Shown here one piece after another: positions 49,014 to 57,073 of a DNA stretch of 64,000 nucleotides. This DNA comes from Novipirellula herctigrandis (GTDB lineage Bacteria > Planctomycetota > Planctomycetia > Pirellulales > Pirellulaceae). Positions within the stretch are counted from its first letter, which is position 1; the number at the start of each line of letters is the position of its first letter. A program made the position numbers and the translations under genes. The stretch lies in NCBI GenBank assembly GCA_007859835.1, contig SJPJ01000001.1, positions 6,609,632 to 6,673,631 of the forward strand, read 5' to 3'. The notes under the pieces were generated by a model. The model was not told the DNA's origin, searched no databases, and saw only the letters and a list, made by a program, of their open reading frames with translations.

Positions 49014-49730
49014 GACAATGTTCTCGCCGTCCCACGCCGAGCGACAATCATTCGGTTTGGGGCTGCGATATAACACGCCATCGGAAACCAGCAACATCCC
49101 GCCCATCCTGTCGGATGGCCCCGCGTGTCGCCCGGACGCCATTTCCATGAACTGGATCGTATTGCTAAGCCCATCGGTCACCTCGGCCGGCCGAGGTGAC
49201 CGATTGTCGGTAAACATGCCTCGTGACTTGGTGGTTGGTAAGTGATGGTCTTCGATCGTATCCCCCAAGCTGGCGCGGTAACTGAGTTGTCCCGTGTTAT
49301 CAAACACGCTTGATGCACTCGTTACGTCGCTGGGGCAAGCGAACACGCCCGCCGGATAGATCGTTCGATAAAAAAGTGGGTCGAGCCAAGGATCACGCAC
49401 CGTGCCTCGATTGACTTTTGCTTGCAGCCGGAATGCTGAGGCCTCGGCTTCGAGTTGCGGCAGGATTGCCGTTGCCCAGCTCAACCCAACTTCGCCGTTA
49501 TCATCCACGCGGCTAACCACACTGCGACGAGGCGCGGGGTAAACCCGAAAGGCCGATTGGTAGTTCGCAGTAGCCAAGCTGATATTCTTCAGAATGGACG
49601 AGCATTGCATCCGCCGGGCGGCTTCGCGTGCCGCTTGAACCGCTGGCAATGCGATCGCAACCAGAACCCCGATGATTCCGATCACCACGAGTACTTCGAT
49701 CAAGGTAAAAGCATTGTGCCTTGCCTTCAT
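48684..49730 (-). CDS. DUF1559 prepilin-like protein
   Basis: 348 residues. The first ~30 are a type IV prepilin signal: basic MKARHN, then the cleavage motif [19 protein letters not shown], with Glu at +5. The rest is the DUF1559 domain found in large numbers in planctomycetes, with the typical AAREAARR after the helix and the [16 protein letters not shown] end. These proteins are thought to be surface or pseudopilus components. Its start overlaps the glycosyltransferase stop by four bases (ATGA), and its stop overlaps the TTG of the FAD gene. A 3' fragment is duplicated at 54.6 kb. Confidence 0.92.
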   Translation of the reverse strand: MKARHNAFTLIEVLVVIGIIGVLVAIALPAVQAAREAARRMQCSSILKNISLATANYQSAFRVYPAPRRSVVSRVDDNGEVGLSWATAILPQLEAEASAFRLQAKVNRGTVRDPWLDPLFYRTIYPAGVFACPSDVTSASSVFDNTGQLSYRASLGDTIEDHHLPTTKSRGMFTDNRSPRPAEVTDGLSNTIQFMEMASGRHAGPSDRMGGMLLVSDGVLYRSPKPNDCRSAWDGENIVVQPAAELTGTRWADGRPYYASAATALPPCAPKCASGGGDFQWGVYTAGSRHPGGAHVAMGDGAIRFVTSSIDAGDGTVDGVSTLTGPSPYGTWGQMGTKAGQEVAKESF

Positions 49731-51676
49731 GGTGATTCCTCCCCATGATCGCTCTGGAGCTTCTCAAATTCAAAGCGATAGACGACCACGGTCGGACTTA
49801 TGAACTCGTCGGGCACGATAGTCGCCGTCTGATGCACCAAGTCATGAAAGCGTTCCGACTCCTCCCACAAGCGATGCCAGGGCGCGGGTGCTTGCAAGCA
49901 ACGTGCGATGATTACTTCAACCGGGACTACGTCTTCCGAACTGAGTTCCAGCGTCGACGTGTCCGACGAATCCTCGGACCTACTTTCAACGAGTGCTTCG
50001 AGGATCGCTTCAGAGGGAACGCTTTTGGGTAAATTGATTGCCGAACGAGCAATGTCAGTATAGAACGCATAGTACCGCCGAGTACCCTCGGGAATAGGAT
50101 GCTCACGATCCCATTTCTCCAGCGTCCACACATCCTGGCCGCCATCAAAGTTGCTGTCATGTAAAACTGTCGGAGTTCGATAGCTGCCGCCAAACAGCGG
50201 GTTGATGTAAGCGAATTGGTGCGGCCAAGCGATTGCAATATCAAACGCGATAACCGTTAACCCGATCGCATAGATAAGCCGTGTGGACAGACGCGTTTCC
50301 GCTAACCATGCGTCCAGACCGACTCCGAGTAGCAAATAACAAGCCGGTAATCCTGGAAAAAGATACCGAACGTTGAGCGCCATTTGCCAGTTCCAACTCA
50401 GGATGCCAAACACAACGGTGACAACGCCGACGAGAAACCACACGGCGGACCAAAACCTCGGGTCGGTGGTGTTGACTGTTATCGTACTGGACGAGGCGAC
50501 GTGTTCTTGCGACTGAATCGTACTCGGAGGACTCGTTGCCTGGTCCACTACGGCGAGCCCAAACTTTTTACGCTGACGGAGCAGCGGTGGATAGAAACGT
50601 TTAATCGCTTGTATCGGTAACCAAACAGCCAGCAACGCACAGACGCCTAGAAACACGATTTGTTCTTTTGCGAAAACTCCTACGATGTAATACCACCACA
50701 TCCCCTCGGGATAAAAAGTACCGCAAAAGTAGCTGGGAACACCCCGTTGAATAAACAATTGTTGTTCGTCGATCCCCATCAGGTATTGAGTAGGCAGTGG
50801 CGACGGCAGACTTCCAAGGCGAGTCGCCAACGACCAGAGTAACTCACTCGCGAACAAATGATTGATCATCGGCACGCCAACATCCTTGCCCTCATAAACT
50901 ACGATCGTAATTAGTAGCGCGATGACACCGTGTCCGAAATGATTCAATCCAAGTCGCATGAAGTTGCCCCAACCGATTCGCCGTGCGACCGCTTCGTGGC
51001 CAACCAGTAGGAGCGGCCATAGCAGATAGATTGGGCAATAGGTGAACTTGACGTTTAGGCAAGCACCCCAGGCGACTCCGACCAAAACACTATTGACCCA
51101 GCAACGGTCATTGAGCCAGCAACGGTCATTGAGCCAGCGTAACGTCGTCAGCATGAGCAATATCATCGTGCAAGCCGACAGCGCATCGGGCATCATCGTC
51201 CACCCGTGACCAAGTGTCAGTGGGCTGGTCAAGTACAACACGGTGGCGATCGTCCTGGACCGCAATGACAGCATCGGAAAGCCTCGCAAAAGAACCCACG
51301 CAAACCCGACCACAACCATAATGCGTGGAATGCGTCCGACGAGGAAATGCCAACGATAGGTGTTAGGGGAAGCTTCGGTGGCACGCGTCCCCATTGGGAA
51401 TTCGGCCCGATTTCCGGAGACCATCATCGACGCTGGGTAAGGTCGCGGGATCGGCACATCGCACAACGCTTCGACCACCACGCCACTGACCCAGCGATGC
51501 AGTGGCGGGTTAACGCGATAGTACGCGGGATCGCCATAACGAACCGTTGCGACGGACGCATAGAACTGGCCCACTTCATCGGACACCGGCGACTTCAAGA
51601 ATGCTTGCGTGAGCAAAACGACGGCCGAACATAGCCCCACCAAGAGCAACATTTGCGATCTTGCCCGCTTGGACAT
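49727..51676 (-). CDS. GT39-type membrane glycosyltransferase (ArnT/PMT-like)
   Basis: 649 residues with about eleven helices. A charged first periplasmic loop (SPVSDEVGQFYASV) provides the DE pair typical of GT-C enzymes, followed by a long C-terminal periplasmic region. Such enzymes move a sugar from a lipid carrier to protein or lipid on the outer face of the inner membrane. A WLNDRC duplication comes from an 18-bp tandem repeat at 51102-51137. ATG 51676 follows the upstream stop after one base. The stop overlaps the DUF1559 start, suggesting coupled synthesis. Confidence 0.82.
   Translation of the reverse strand: MSKRARSQMLLLVGLCSAVVLLTQAFLKSPVSDEVGQFYASVATVRYGDPAYYRVNPPLHRWVSGVVVEALCDVPIPRPYPASMMVSGNRAEFPMGTRATEASPNTYRWHFLVGRIPRIMVVVGFAWVLLRGFPMLSLRSRTIATVLYLTSPLTLGHGWTMMPDALSACTMILLMLTTLRWLNDRCWLNDRCWVNSVLVGVAWGACLNVKFTYCPIYLLWPLLLVGHEAVARRIGWGNFMRLGLNHFGHGVIALLITIVVYEGKDVGVPMINHLFASELLWSLATRLGSLPSPLPTQYLMGIDEQQLFIQRGVPSYFCGTFYPEGMWWYYIVGVFAKEQIVFLGVCALLAVWLPIQAIKRFYPPLLRQRKKFGLAVVDQATSPPSTIQSQEHVASSSTITVNTTDPRFWSAVWFLVGVVTVVFGILSWNWQMALNVRYLFPGLPACYLLLGVGLDAWLAETRLSTRLIYAIGLTVIAFDIAIAWPHQFAYINPLFGGSYRTPTVLHDSNFDGGQDVWTLEKWDREHPIPEGTRRYYAFYTDIARSAINLPKSVPSEAILEALVESRSEDSSDTSTLELSSEDVVPVEVIIARCLQAPAPWHRLWEESERFHDLVHQTATIVPDEFISPTVVVYRFEFEKLQSDHGEESP
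51093..51137. repeat. 18-bp coding tandem repeat, 2.5 copies
   Basis: caacggtcattgagccag at 51102-51119 and 51120-51137, with a partial third unit at 51093-51101. In frame; it adds six residues per copy to a loop of the glycosyltransferase. Confidence 0.9.
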
Positions 51677-51677
51677 G

Positions 51678-52622
51678 CTAAGCGTTCGCCTTACGTCGCC
51701 AATGGAAATATGCGGCAATCAAAGCTAAGCCAATCAGCATCACCATGATTCTTCGAGGCCAACTCCAACCCACAGTGGGCGGTGCAAAAATACTCGAGTC
51801 GATGTCGAAGGCTTCCATCGCCGCAGGTTCTAGTTGCAACTCTTTTAATGTGTGGGTTTCGATGCTTTTTTTGCCATGAGTTGGTAGAAACGTAATCTTG
51901 AGACTCGAAGGAACCTGCGGCGAAATACTTTCATAAGTGTAATCGAGGGTGTTTGTCGCGATTTTGCCATCATCATATTCAATGTTGTCGGAGGAACCTA
52001 GAACCAACTTCGAGTCGGAAGCGAATCGAACGGTTTCAACGATTTGATAGTTCTCTCCCTTCTCAAATAGCGTCAGGAGGGTGACCAAGCCATCGGTTTC
52101 CTCCAGGAGGAACTTTTCAGTCGAGCTGGTTCCTTCGATTTTATCGCGGATAATTTGCCACATCGGCAGGTCGTAAGTGCGATTCCCTTGAGCATAGAAA
52201 TGCTCATCTGTTGCCCGCCACATTCCTTTGTCGGCTTCATCAATCTCTATAATCGTACCGATGTCTGTACTAGAGTCGATAAGCAGGCGAACGTAGCCTT
52301 CAGGACGAATGATGACACGAGTCGCTGAAACGGCGGCACCGTTTTTCGCGTGAGGGCGCCATTCGACACGAAAGTACTTTCCTTCGCGGGCCCAGTATTC
52401 AATAGTCTTTTCCGAAACGGTTCCATCCTCTTTTTGCTCTCGAATCTCCCAAACTCCATGCATGTTGTCGTAGAGGCGTTCTCGCTGCTGCTGCGCATCC
52501 ATGATCGCATGCAGCGTTTTGAGTTGCTCAGGTATTTCCTCCGCGGAACGAACTTCGTCCTTAGCAACCAGCGATAAACTGGGAATGATTGAAAAACTGA
52601 AGACCAGAAATATAAATTTCAT
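51678..52622 (-). CDS. Exported LolA-like protein with C-terminal membrane anchor
   Basis: 314 residues: signal peptide (FIFLVFSFSIIPSLSLVA), a periplasmic domain of alternating strands that resembles the LolA/RseB half-barrel (residues ~55-270; segments VWEIREQ, VRLLIDSS, LLTLFEKGENYQIV), then one membrane helix (IMVMLIGLALIAAYF) with a basic end HWRRKANA. A lipid- or lipoprotein-handling role is possible, by fold resemblance only. It starts 170 bases after the Cys-rich peptide gene, beyond a strong hairpin, and its stop is one base before the glycosyltransferase ATG. Confidence 0.65.
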   Translation of the reverse strand: MKFIFLVFSFSIIPSLSLVAKDEVRSAEEIPEQLKTLHAIMDAQQQRERLYDNMHGVWEIREQKEDGTVSEKTIEYWAREGKYFRVEWRPHAKNGAAVSATRVIIRPEGYVRLLIDSSTDIGTIIEIDEADKGMWRATDEHFYAQGNRTYDLPMWQIIRDKIEGTSSTEKFLLEETDGLVTLLTLFEKGENYQIVETVRFASDSKLVLGSSDNIEYDDGKIATNTLDYTYESISPQVPSSLKITFLPTHGKKSIETHTLKELQLEPAAMEAFDIDSSIFAPPTVGWSWPRRIMVMLIGLALIAAYFHWRRKANA

Positions 52623-52658
52623 ACTATACTTTGCGACTACTTTTGAAGAGACGAAAGT

Positions 52659-52688
52659 TGGCTTTGCGGCATATTTGCCGCAAAGCCA
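52659..52688 (-). terminator. Perfect 13-bp hairpin between the Cys-rich peptide gene and the LolA-like gene
   Basis: tggctttgcggca (52659-52671) and tgccgcaaagcca (52676-52688) are exact reverse complements with a 4-base loop. No T-run follows on either strand, so it may act as an attenuator or mRNA-stabilising element as much as a terminator. Confidence 0.55.
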
Positions 52689-52792
52689 GCGGTTGCCATC
52701 ACAGCCGAAACAATTTTATCTTACCGGTAAATGATCTGCTCATTGTTATGGAAATTGTTTTACGCAATTAGATGGGCGAGCGTAGGGGTAAT

Positions 52793-53044
52793 CTAACCAC
52801 CGATATCACACCCACAATTTCCCGATCTAAAGGCACATGAACACGATGTCGTGCCAATATTTCCGGCGCACACATCACTGCCCGCTTTGGGTTCGCAAAT
52901 CCTTTTCCTGGCGTTTGCCGGGTCTGGATTGTCATTGCATCCACCGCTGCAAGAAGCCGCGGTGTACGTCGATGCAAGGGCCGCTTGTTGTGGAATGATT
53001 GCAGACAGCACGAGCACAATCCCCAACGACCCGAGCGAATTCAT
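52793..53044 (-). CDS. Small secreted 8-cysteine peptide
   Basis: 83 residues from ATG 53044. A signal peptide (LGIVLVLSAIIPQQAALA) is followed by a ~58-residue mature part with eight Cys in the order C-x3-C-x13-C-x8-C-x8-C-x-C-x6-C-x-C, ending DIGG. The even number and spacing suggest a disulfide-stapled or metal-binding peptide in the periplasm or outside. No family recognised. It begins eight bases after the stop of the MauE-like gene, so the redox protein and the peptide are made together. Confidence 0.75.
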   Translation of the reverse strand: MNSLGSLGIVLVLSAIIPQQAALASTYTAASCSGGCNDNPDPANARKRICEPKAGSDVCAGNIGTTSCSCAFRSGNCGCDIGG

Positions 53045-53051
53045 AAGACTT

Positions 53052-53885
53052 CTAATCACCTGACTTCTCCCTCTTAAGCTTTGCATCCTGTTGATCGCGG
53101 CCCGGATGCACCAAGACCGTCGCACCCAGAACGATTCTGGGTGCGGAACGACTGAATATCAGCATCGCGCTCTCGCGTTGCGAGCCTGCGTCCGATTGGC
53201 TGTAAAGCGATATTCTAATTTGCTTCTCTTCGCCAGCGGCGAGTTCAAGCGGCAAGTCCTTGACGGCGAAGCATCGGCAGGATGACTTCGCACCGAGAAT
53301 CCGAATCGATTCCGCTGCTGTGTTGCGTAAAGAAAATGTTGTCACGATTTCGGTATTCGGTTCAACTTGCCCCAGAAACTGCTCTCGCGAGTTCACTCGA
53401 AGAGGACTGCCAGCGATGAAGTCTGAAGCCGCTTCCAACGAACCAAACCACCCCAGTGCTGCAACCAATGCCGCCGGAACTGCGAACTTGATTCCGCCAA
53501 TCAGATCGGCGACCATATCACTGGATATACGCAGCGGTTGACACCAATGCTCACGTAACCACATACAACTGCATACGGCGAAAACGTCAAAAACGAGAAC
53601 CGTGTTCACCGGCAATCCACTGCTGCCAAGACAAGAACATCGCTGCAAGCCCGCATTCGCTTGCAAAGCCAAAACACCAACGAATAGCACAAAAACGCTG
53701 ACCACGACAATCGATAATCGCCGCGACGGGATGAAAGCAATCACCAGCCAACCCAGCACACATTCGAACAATCCCAGCGTGACAACGACGGCTGGCGGCA
53801 AAATCCACTGGCCTGCGATCAGCATCGACTGACCTCCCCAAGACTTACTCACTCCCGCATACAGCAAAGCTGCGCCGATCCCCAA
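53052..53885 (-). CDS. MauE/DoxX-like redox membrane protein fused to a DUF1573-like domain
   Basis: 277 residues in the continuous frame from TTG 53885. Four membrane helices (~1-130) match the MauE/DoxX family (LLYAGVSKSWGG at the start, RCSCLGSSGLPVN and VCSCMW Cys pairs); after another helix, residues ~165-260 resemble DUF1573 with GAKSSCRCFAV in place of the usual SCGC. MauE proteins help form disulfides in the methylamine dehydrogenase small subunit. TTG 53885 truncates helix 1 and lacks a ribosome site. ATG 54019, with AGGGG five bases upstream, is a better start but is out of frame by the present 10-bp repeat number (see repeat entry). Confidence 0.75.
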   Translation of the reverse strand: MGIGAALLYAGVSKSWGGQSMLIAGQWILPPAVVVTLGLFECVLGWLVIAFIPSRRLSIVVVSVFVLFVGVLALQANAGLQRCSCLGSSGLPVNTVLVFDVFAVCSCMWLREHWCQPLRISSDMVADLIGGIKFAVPAALVAALGWFGSLEAASDFIAGSPLRVNSREQFLGQVEPNTEIVTTFSLRNTAAESIRILGAKSSCRCFAVKDLPLELAAGEEKQIRISLYSQSDAGSQRESAMLIFSRSAPRIVLGATVLVHPGRDQQDAKLKREKSGD

Positions 53886-53920
53886 CCGAGTCAGAACGTA
53901 AAGAAGACTCTTGACATCGC

Positions 53921-53978
53921 GGTTGATCCGGGTTGATCCGGGTTGATCCGGGTTGATCCGGGTTGATCCGGGTTGATT
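53921..53978. repeat. 10-bp tandem repeat between the probable ATG and the body of the MauE-like gene
   Basis: Five exact copies of ggttgatccg (53921-53970) plus a partial sixth. On the minus strand ATG 54019 opens a frame that passes through the repeat and stops at 53891 after 42 codons. From ATG to TTG 53885 is 134 bases, not a multiple of three; one more unit (144) or two fewer (114) would join the ATG to the MauE-like frame. In the current frame no start codon exists between the in-frame stop at 54044 and 53885. Confidence 0.92.
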
Positions 53979-54249
53979 GAATCCCCGGCGAGATTGGTTG
54001 GATAAGCGTTTACGCTCATTGCCCCTGGCCCCTATTGTGTTCTAACAGAAACTCACTGCAGCCGATCCCGCCAAAACCAGGAAGCCAGCAGAGTCCTTCT
54101 TGGACACATGCTACGAGACCGACTTGGGCAAAGCAATAGGGCTTACTATTGTTTTTTTCTCGAGAGCCTATAGGGTAAACCGGCGAGAGCAAATCAATTC
54201 TCCTGGACGGTCAATCAGCTCCTGACATATTCTCGTGTGGTGAAAAACC

Positions 54250-54588
54250 TTAGATGTTGCTCGCTCGTTGTGGATGAATTTCAACGAGTTCCTCTTCATC
54301 TTTGACCAACACGAGTAATCGATCTCTGTGCCAAGCCGTTGTCATCACCCGATCGGATGTGGAAAAGAAACGATGGCCGCCAAGGTCGATGCGATTGCCA
54401 TTGTGAACCGTGGTGCGCGAGATGCCTCCGACACAATCGGTTGCTTCGAGAACAATCGGTTTCCAATTCGTGCGAGTGACAAGTTCAAATGCCGCAGTCA
54501 ACCCCGCCGGACCGGCACCGATGATGATTGCTTGGTTGCAGGACGGGTCGTCCGAGTCGGCCAATCGATTTACCCCTTTGTCTTTCAA
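54250..54588 (-). pseudogene. Duplicated N-terminal fragment of the FAD oxidoreductase with foreign 3' end
   Basis: From the TTG equivalent, about 80 residues match the N-terminus of the FAD protein at 48.6 kb ([23 protein letters not shown]), then the match ends at 54343 and the frame continues for ~30 unrelated residues ([20 protein letters not shown]) to a stop at 54250. The catalytic part is absent, so the product cannot be functional. The unrelated tail was not identified. Confidence 0.85.
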
Positions 54589-54914
54589 AACGATTCCTTT
54601 GCGACTTCTTGTCCCGCTTTGGTTCCCATTTGGCCCCATGTTCCGTACGGCGACGGGCCCGTCAATGTGCTCACGCCATCCACCGTTCCATCGCCCGCGT
54701 CAATACTGGATGTGACAAACCGAATCGCACCATCGCCCATCGCCACGTGCGCACCACCGGGATGACGGCTTCCCGCGGTATAAACGCCCCATTGAAAATC
54801 GCCCCCGCCCGAAGCGCACTTGGGCGCACACGGTGGCAACGCCGTCGCAGCACTGGCATAGTACGGACGACCGCCGGCCCAACGCGTTCCGGTCAATTCG
54901 GCCGCTGGTTGGAC
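54343..54914. repeat. Segmental duplication, copy B (572 bp)
   Basis: Near-identical to 48442-49013. Both ends stop inside genes, so this copy carries only a piece of each: it is the derived copy. Confidence 0.92.
54585..54914 (-). pseudogene. Duplicated C-terminal fragment of the DUF1559 protein
   Basis: About 105 residues identical or nearly so to the end of the DUF1559 protein at 48.7 kb ([26 protein letters not shown]). It lacks the prepilin signal and the N-terminal two thirds; upstream sequence is unrelated. Non-functional relic. Confidence 0.88.
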
Positions 54915-55052
54915 AATAATCCTATCGACGATTTGGGAAAACCGTTTCCATCAAGTGCCCTGCTGTCTGGCTCCATCGATTCCTGCTTGACCTATGTGGC
55001 AGGCAATGTGCGTCAATGGGATTAAAAACAACGCGATCCTTCGAGTTCCTTG

Positions 55053-55322
55053 TCGACGATAGGGGACAAGAGCTTACTTTGAGCTTGTTCGTCGGGACGC
55101 TGGGCAGCTGTGAGTGATCACGGCAAAAGAGCGAATTGGCAATTGGTGTACAAGTCCGGTGACGCTTGGCGGCCCGTCGATGCGTCGGTTCCTTACGGCG
55201 TTGCTCCGGACCAATTCAATGCGGTGACATTCCGTCCAATCACAACGACGGGGTTGCGGATCGAAGCCCAACTCCAACCGAACGTGTCCGGCGGTGTGTT
55301 GGAGTGGAGATTGCCAAAGTAG
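55053..55322 (+). pseudogene. C-terminal relic of a GH127-like glycoside hydrolase
   Basis: The last ~65 codons read WQLVYKSGDAWRPV, FNAVTFRPITTTGLRIE and GGVLEWRLPK, matching the extreme C-terminal beta domain of secreted GH127-type (beta-L-arabinofuranosidase) proteins of several hundred residues. Nothing upstream continues the protein, so only the tail survives, next to the duplicated DUF1559 fragment. The left limit is approximate. Family call is by eye. Confidence 0.65.
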
Positions 55323-55374
55323 AAGAAAATATACCGGCACAAAGCCTTTTAACTTACGTTTGGCGCCTTTTAGC

Positions 55375-56202
55375 TTACATTTGGCCGATGAGCAGATGTC
55401 CCGCCAGGACCGTGATTGCCGAGCCGGCAAGTTTGACTCGATCGCCGGCGACCTGGCAACGAACCGTTCCACCGCGAGGCGATACTTGATGGCCGACAAG
55501 ATTCGTTCGACCGAATCGATCGGCCCAATACAGTGCGAGGCAGCAATGGGAAGATCCGGTCACAGGGTCTTCGTTGATGCCGCATCGCGGTGCAAAGAAA
55601 CGCGAAAGAAAGTCGGCCTCGGCATGATCCGATGGTGAAGTCACGATGACGCCGCGTGTGTTGATTTTGATCAAACGCTGAAAGTCAGGAGCCACTTGGC
55701 GAACGATTTTTGCTTCATCGACGATCGTCACGATGTCGAACTTGGAACGCATGACGAGGGCACGTTGGAGTCCAAGAGCTTCGCATACTTCGCTTGTCAT
55801 CGACGGGGCAACGGTCTCCACGATCGGAGTCGCCGGAAAGTCGAGGGTAAGTTGGTTGCCTTGCTTTTGGCAAGTCAATTCTCCACTTTGAGTTTCAAAC
55901 CGAATCGCCCTCCCCTGTTCGACATGCCCCTGTTCGATTAACGCATGCGCGGCAGCCAGCGTGGCATGGCCACACAAATCGACTTCGGTTGTCGGCGTAA
56001 ACCACCGCAATCGAAATTTGTCATCATCCGCGGTGGGGACGACGAATGCTGTCTCGGCGAGATTCATTTCAGCGGCAACGTTTTGCATCCACTGGTCGTG
56101 GGGAAATTCGTCCAGGATACAAACTGCCGCAGGGTTTCCGGTGAAAGGGCGATCGGTAAATGCGTCAATTTGCCAAATCGGAACGCTGTGCTTTTGAATC
56201 AT
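55375..56202 (-). CDS. PhzF family isomerase/epimerase-like protein
   Basis: 275 residues with the two-lobed PhzF fold: IDAFTDRPFTGNPAAVCIL at the start, AETAFV with the conserved catalytic Glu, LCGHATLAAAH, and GINEDPVTGSSHC in the second lobe. The family includes the phenazine enzyme PhzF and many uncharacterised members; no phenazine genes are adjacent, so the function is open. The enzyme is cytoplasmic. It is flanked by the relic region and a ~410-base gap. Confidence 0.88.
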   Translation of the reverse strand: MIQKHSVPIWQIDAFTDRPFTGNPAAVCILDEFPHDQWMQNVAAEMNLAETAFVVPTADDDKFRLRWFTPTTEVDLCGHATLAAAHALIEQGHVEQGRAIRFETQSGELTCQKQGNQLTLDFPATPIVETVAPSMTSEVCEALGLQRALVMRSKFDIVTIVDEAKIVRQVAPDFQRLIKINTRGVIVTSPSDHAEADFLSRFFAPRCGINEDPVTGSSHCCLALYWADRFGRTNLVGHQVSPRGGTVRCQVAGDRVKLAGSAITVLAGHLLIGQM

Positions 56203-56611
56203 TGGCTAGGATGTTTCCGGAATGCCATCGAAATTTGTTGCAATGAGGTTAATGAAGTTGGTGCGGCGCCAAGTTCATTGTTTGAGGGCACGGCATCAAG
56301 GCAAAAAACAAACGAAAATCCCTCCAATCCGAGATTGCCGATGGATGTGTGGCTCGGCTCTGCGTTTACCTTGTGCATTGAATTTCCCCATTGCATGGTG
56401 TGCCACGCGTTGCCCCACAGGCGAAGGATCGCCGGGAGGTTTGGGGAGGTTCGAAGGAAACTGCTCGTTGTGGACCAGGAGCCGGCCCCCCCCTGATTTC
56501 GGGTTCATGTGGTTATGGGGCTCATTGCTTCGTCCACCACCTTGAAGAACTCGCGTCGACTATCTTCAAAAAAAGGACGCTTGATGGGGCAATCGTTCTC
56601 GAGCCCGGTCC
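56203..56611. other. Intergenic region between the PhzF-like gene and gcvH
   Basis: About 410 bases. Overlapping frames on both strands lack coding character. A run of seven T on the minus strand near 56569-56575 may mark the end of the gcvT-gcvH transcript, but the preceding stem is weak. Confidence 0.4.
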
Positions 56612-57013
56612 TTAACCTGCTTCGGAGCATTGCTTCTGGTAGGCGGCTGCGTCCATGAGCGTTGACAAGCTTGCTTCGTCGCTCAATTTCACTTTGACAA
56701 CCCAGCCAAAATTGTACGGATCTTCGTTGAGCTTATCCAAGTTGTCGGGTAACTCGGTATGGACTTCGATCACTTCGCCACTAACGGGGCTGTATAACGG
56801 GCTGACCGCTTTGACCGATTCGACTTCGCCAAATTCTTCACCCGCTGAAACCACCTTGCCGACTTCGGGAAGGTCCATGTAGACCAAATCGTTCAATTGC
56901 TCGATTGCAAATGCGGATACGCCAATCGTGGCAATCTTTTGACCATCTTGCTCACTCACATCGGCCCATTCGTGGCTTTCTGCATACAACAATTTGGCGG
57001 GATCGCGTGACAT
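56612..57013 (-). CDS. gcvH: Glycine cleavage system H protein
   Basis: 133 residues, the usual size, with the lipoyl-lysine motif ESVKAVSPLYSP around residue 68. H protein shuttles the aminomethyl group between P, T and L proteins. ATG 57013. Follows gcvT by 60 bases on the same strand. Confidence 0.95.
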   Translation of the reverse strand: MSRDPAKLLYAESHEWADVSEQDGQKIATIGVSAFAIEQLNDLVYMDLPEVGKVVSAGEEFGEVESVKAVSPLYSPVSGEVIEVHTELPDNLDKLNEDPYNFGWVVKVKLSDEASLSTLMDAAAYQKQCSEAG

Positions 57014-57073
57014 GTTTGATTGTCCTTCGAGGTTTTTTGGTTGGGTTTGGATTGGGGGATCAGTTTGACGAAA

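Noticed and set aside
53921-53978. 10-bp repeat array as a CRISPR or plasmid iteron
   Set aside because: No spacers, units too short for CRISPR; no replication gene nearby; its position in a reading frame explains it better.
54528-55025. 165-codon plus-strand frame across copy B
   Set aside because: It is antisense to the DUF1559/FAD fragments and exists in the same form at copy A; no independent coding evidence.
56222-56545. 107-codon plus-strand frame between the PhzF-like gene and gcvH
   Set aside because: Trp/Arg/Pro-rich translation without any recognisable segment, competing with other frames in the same stretch.
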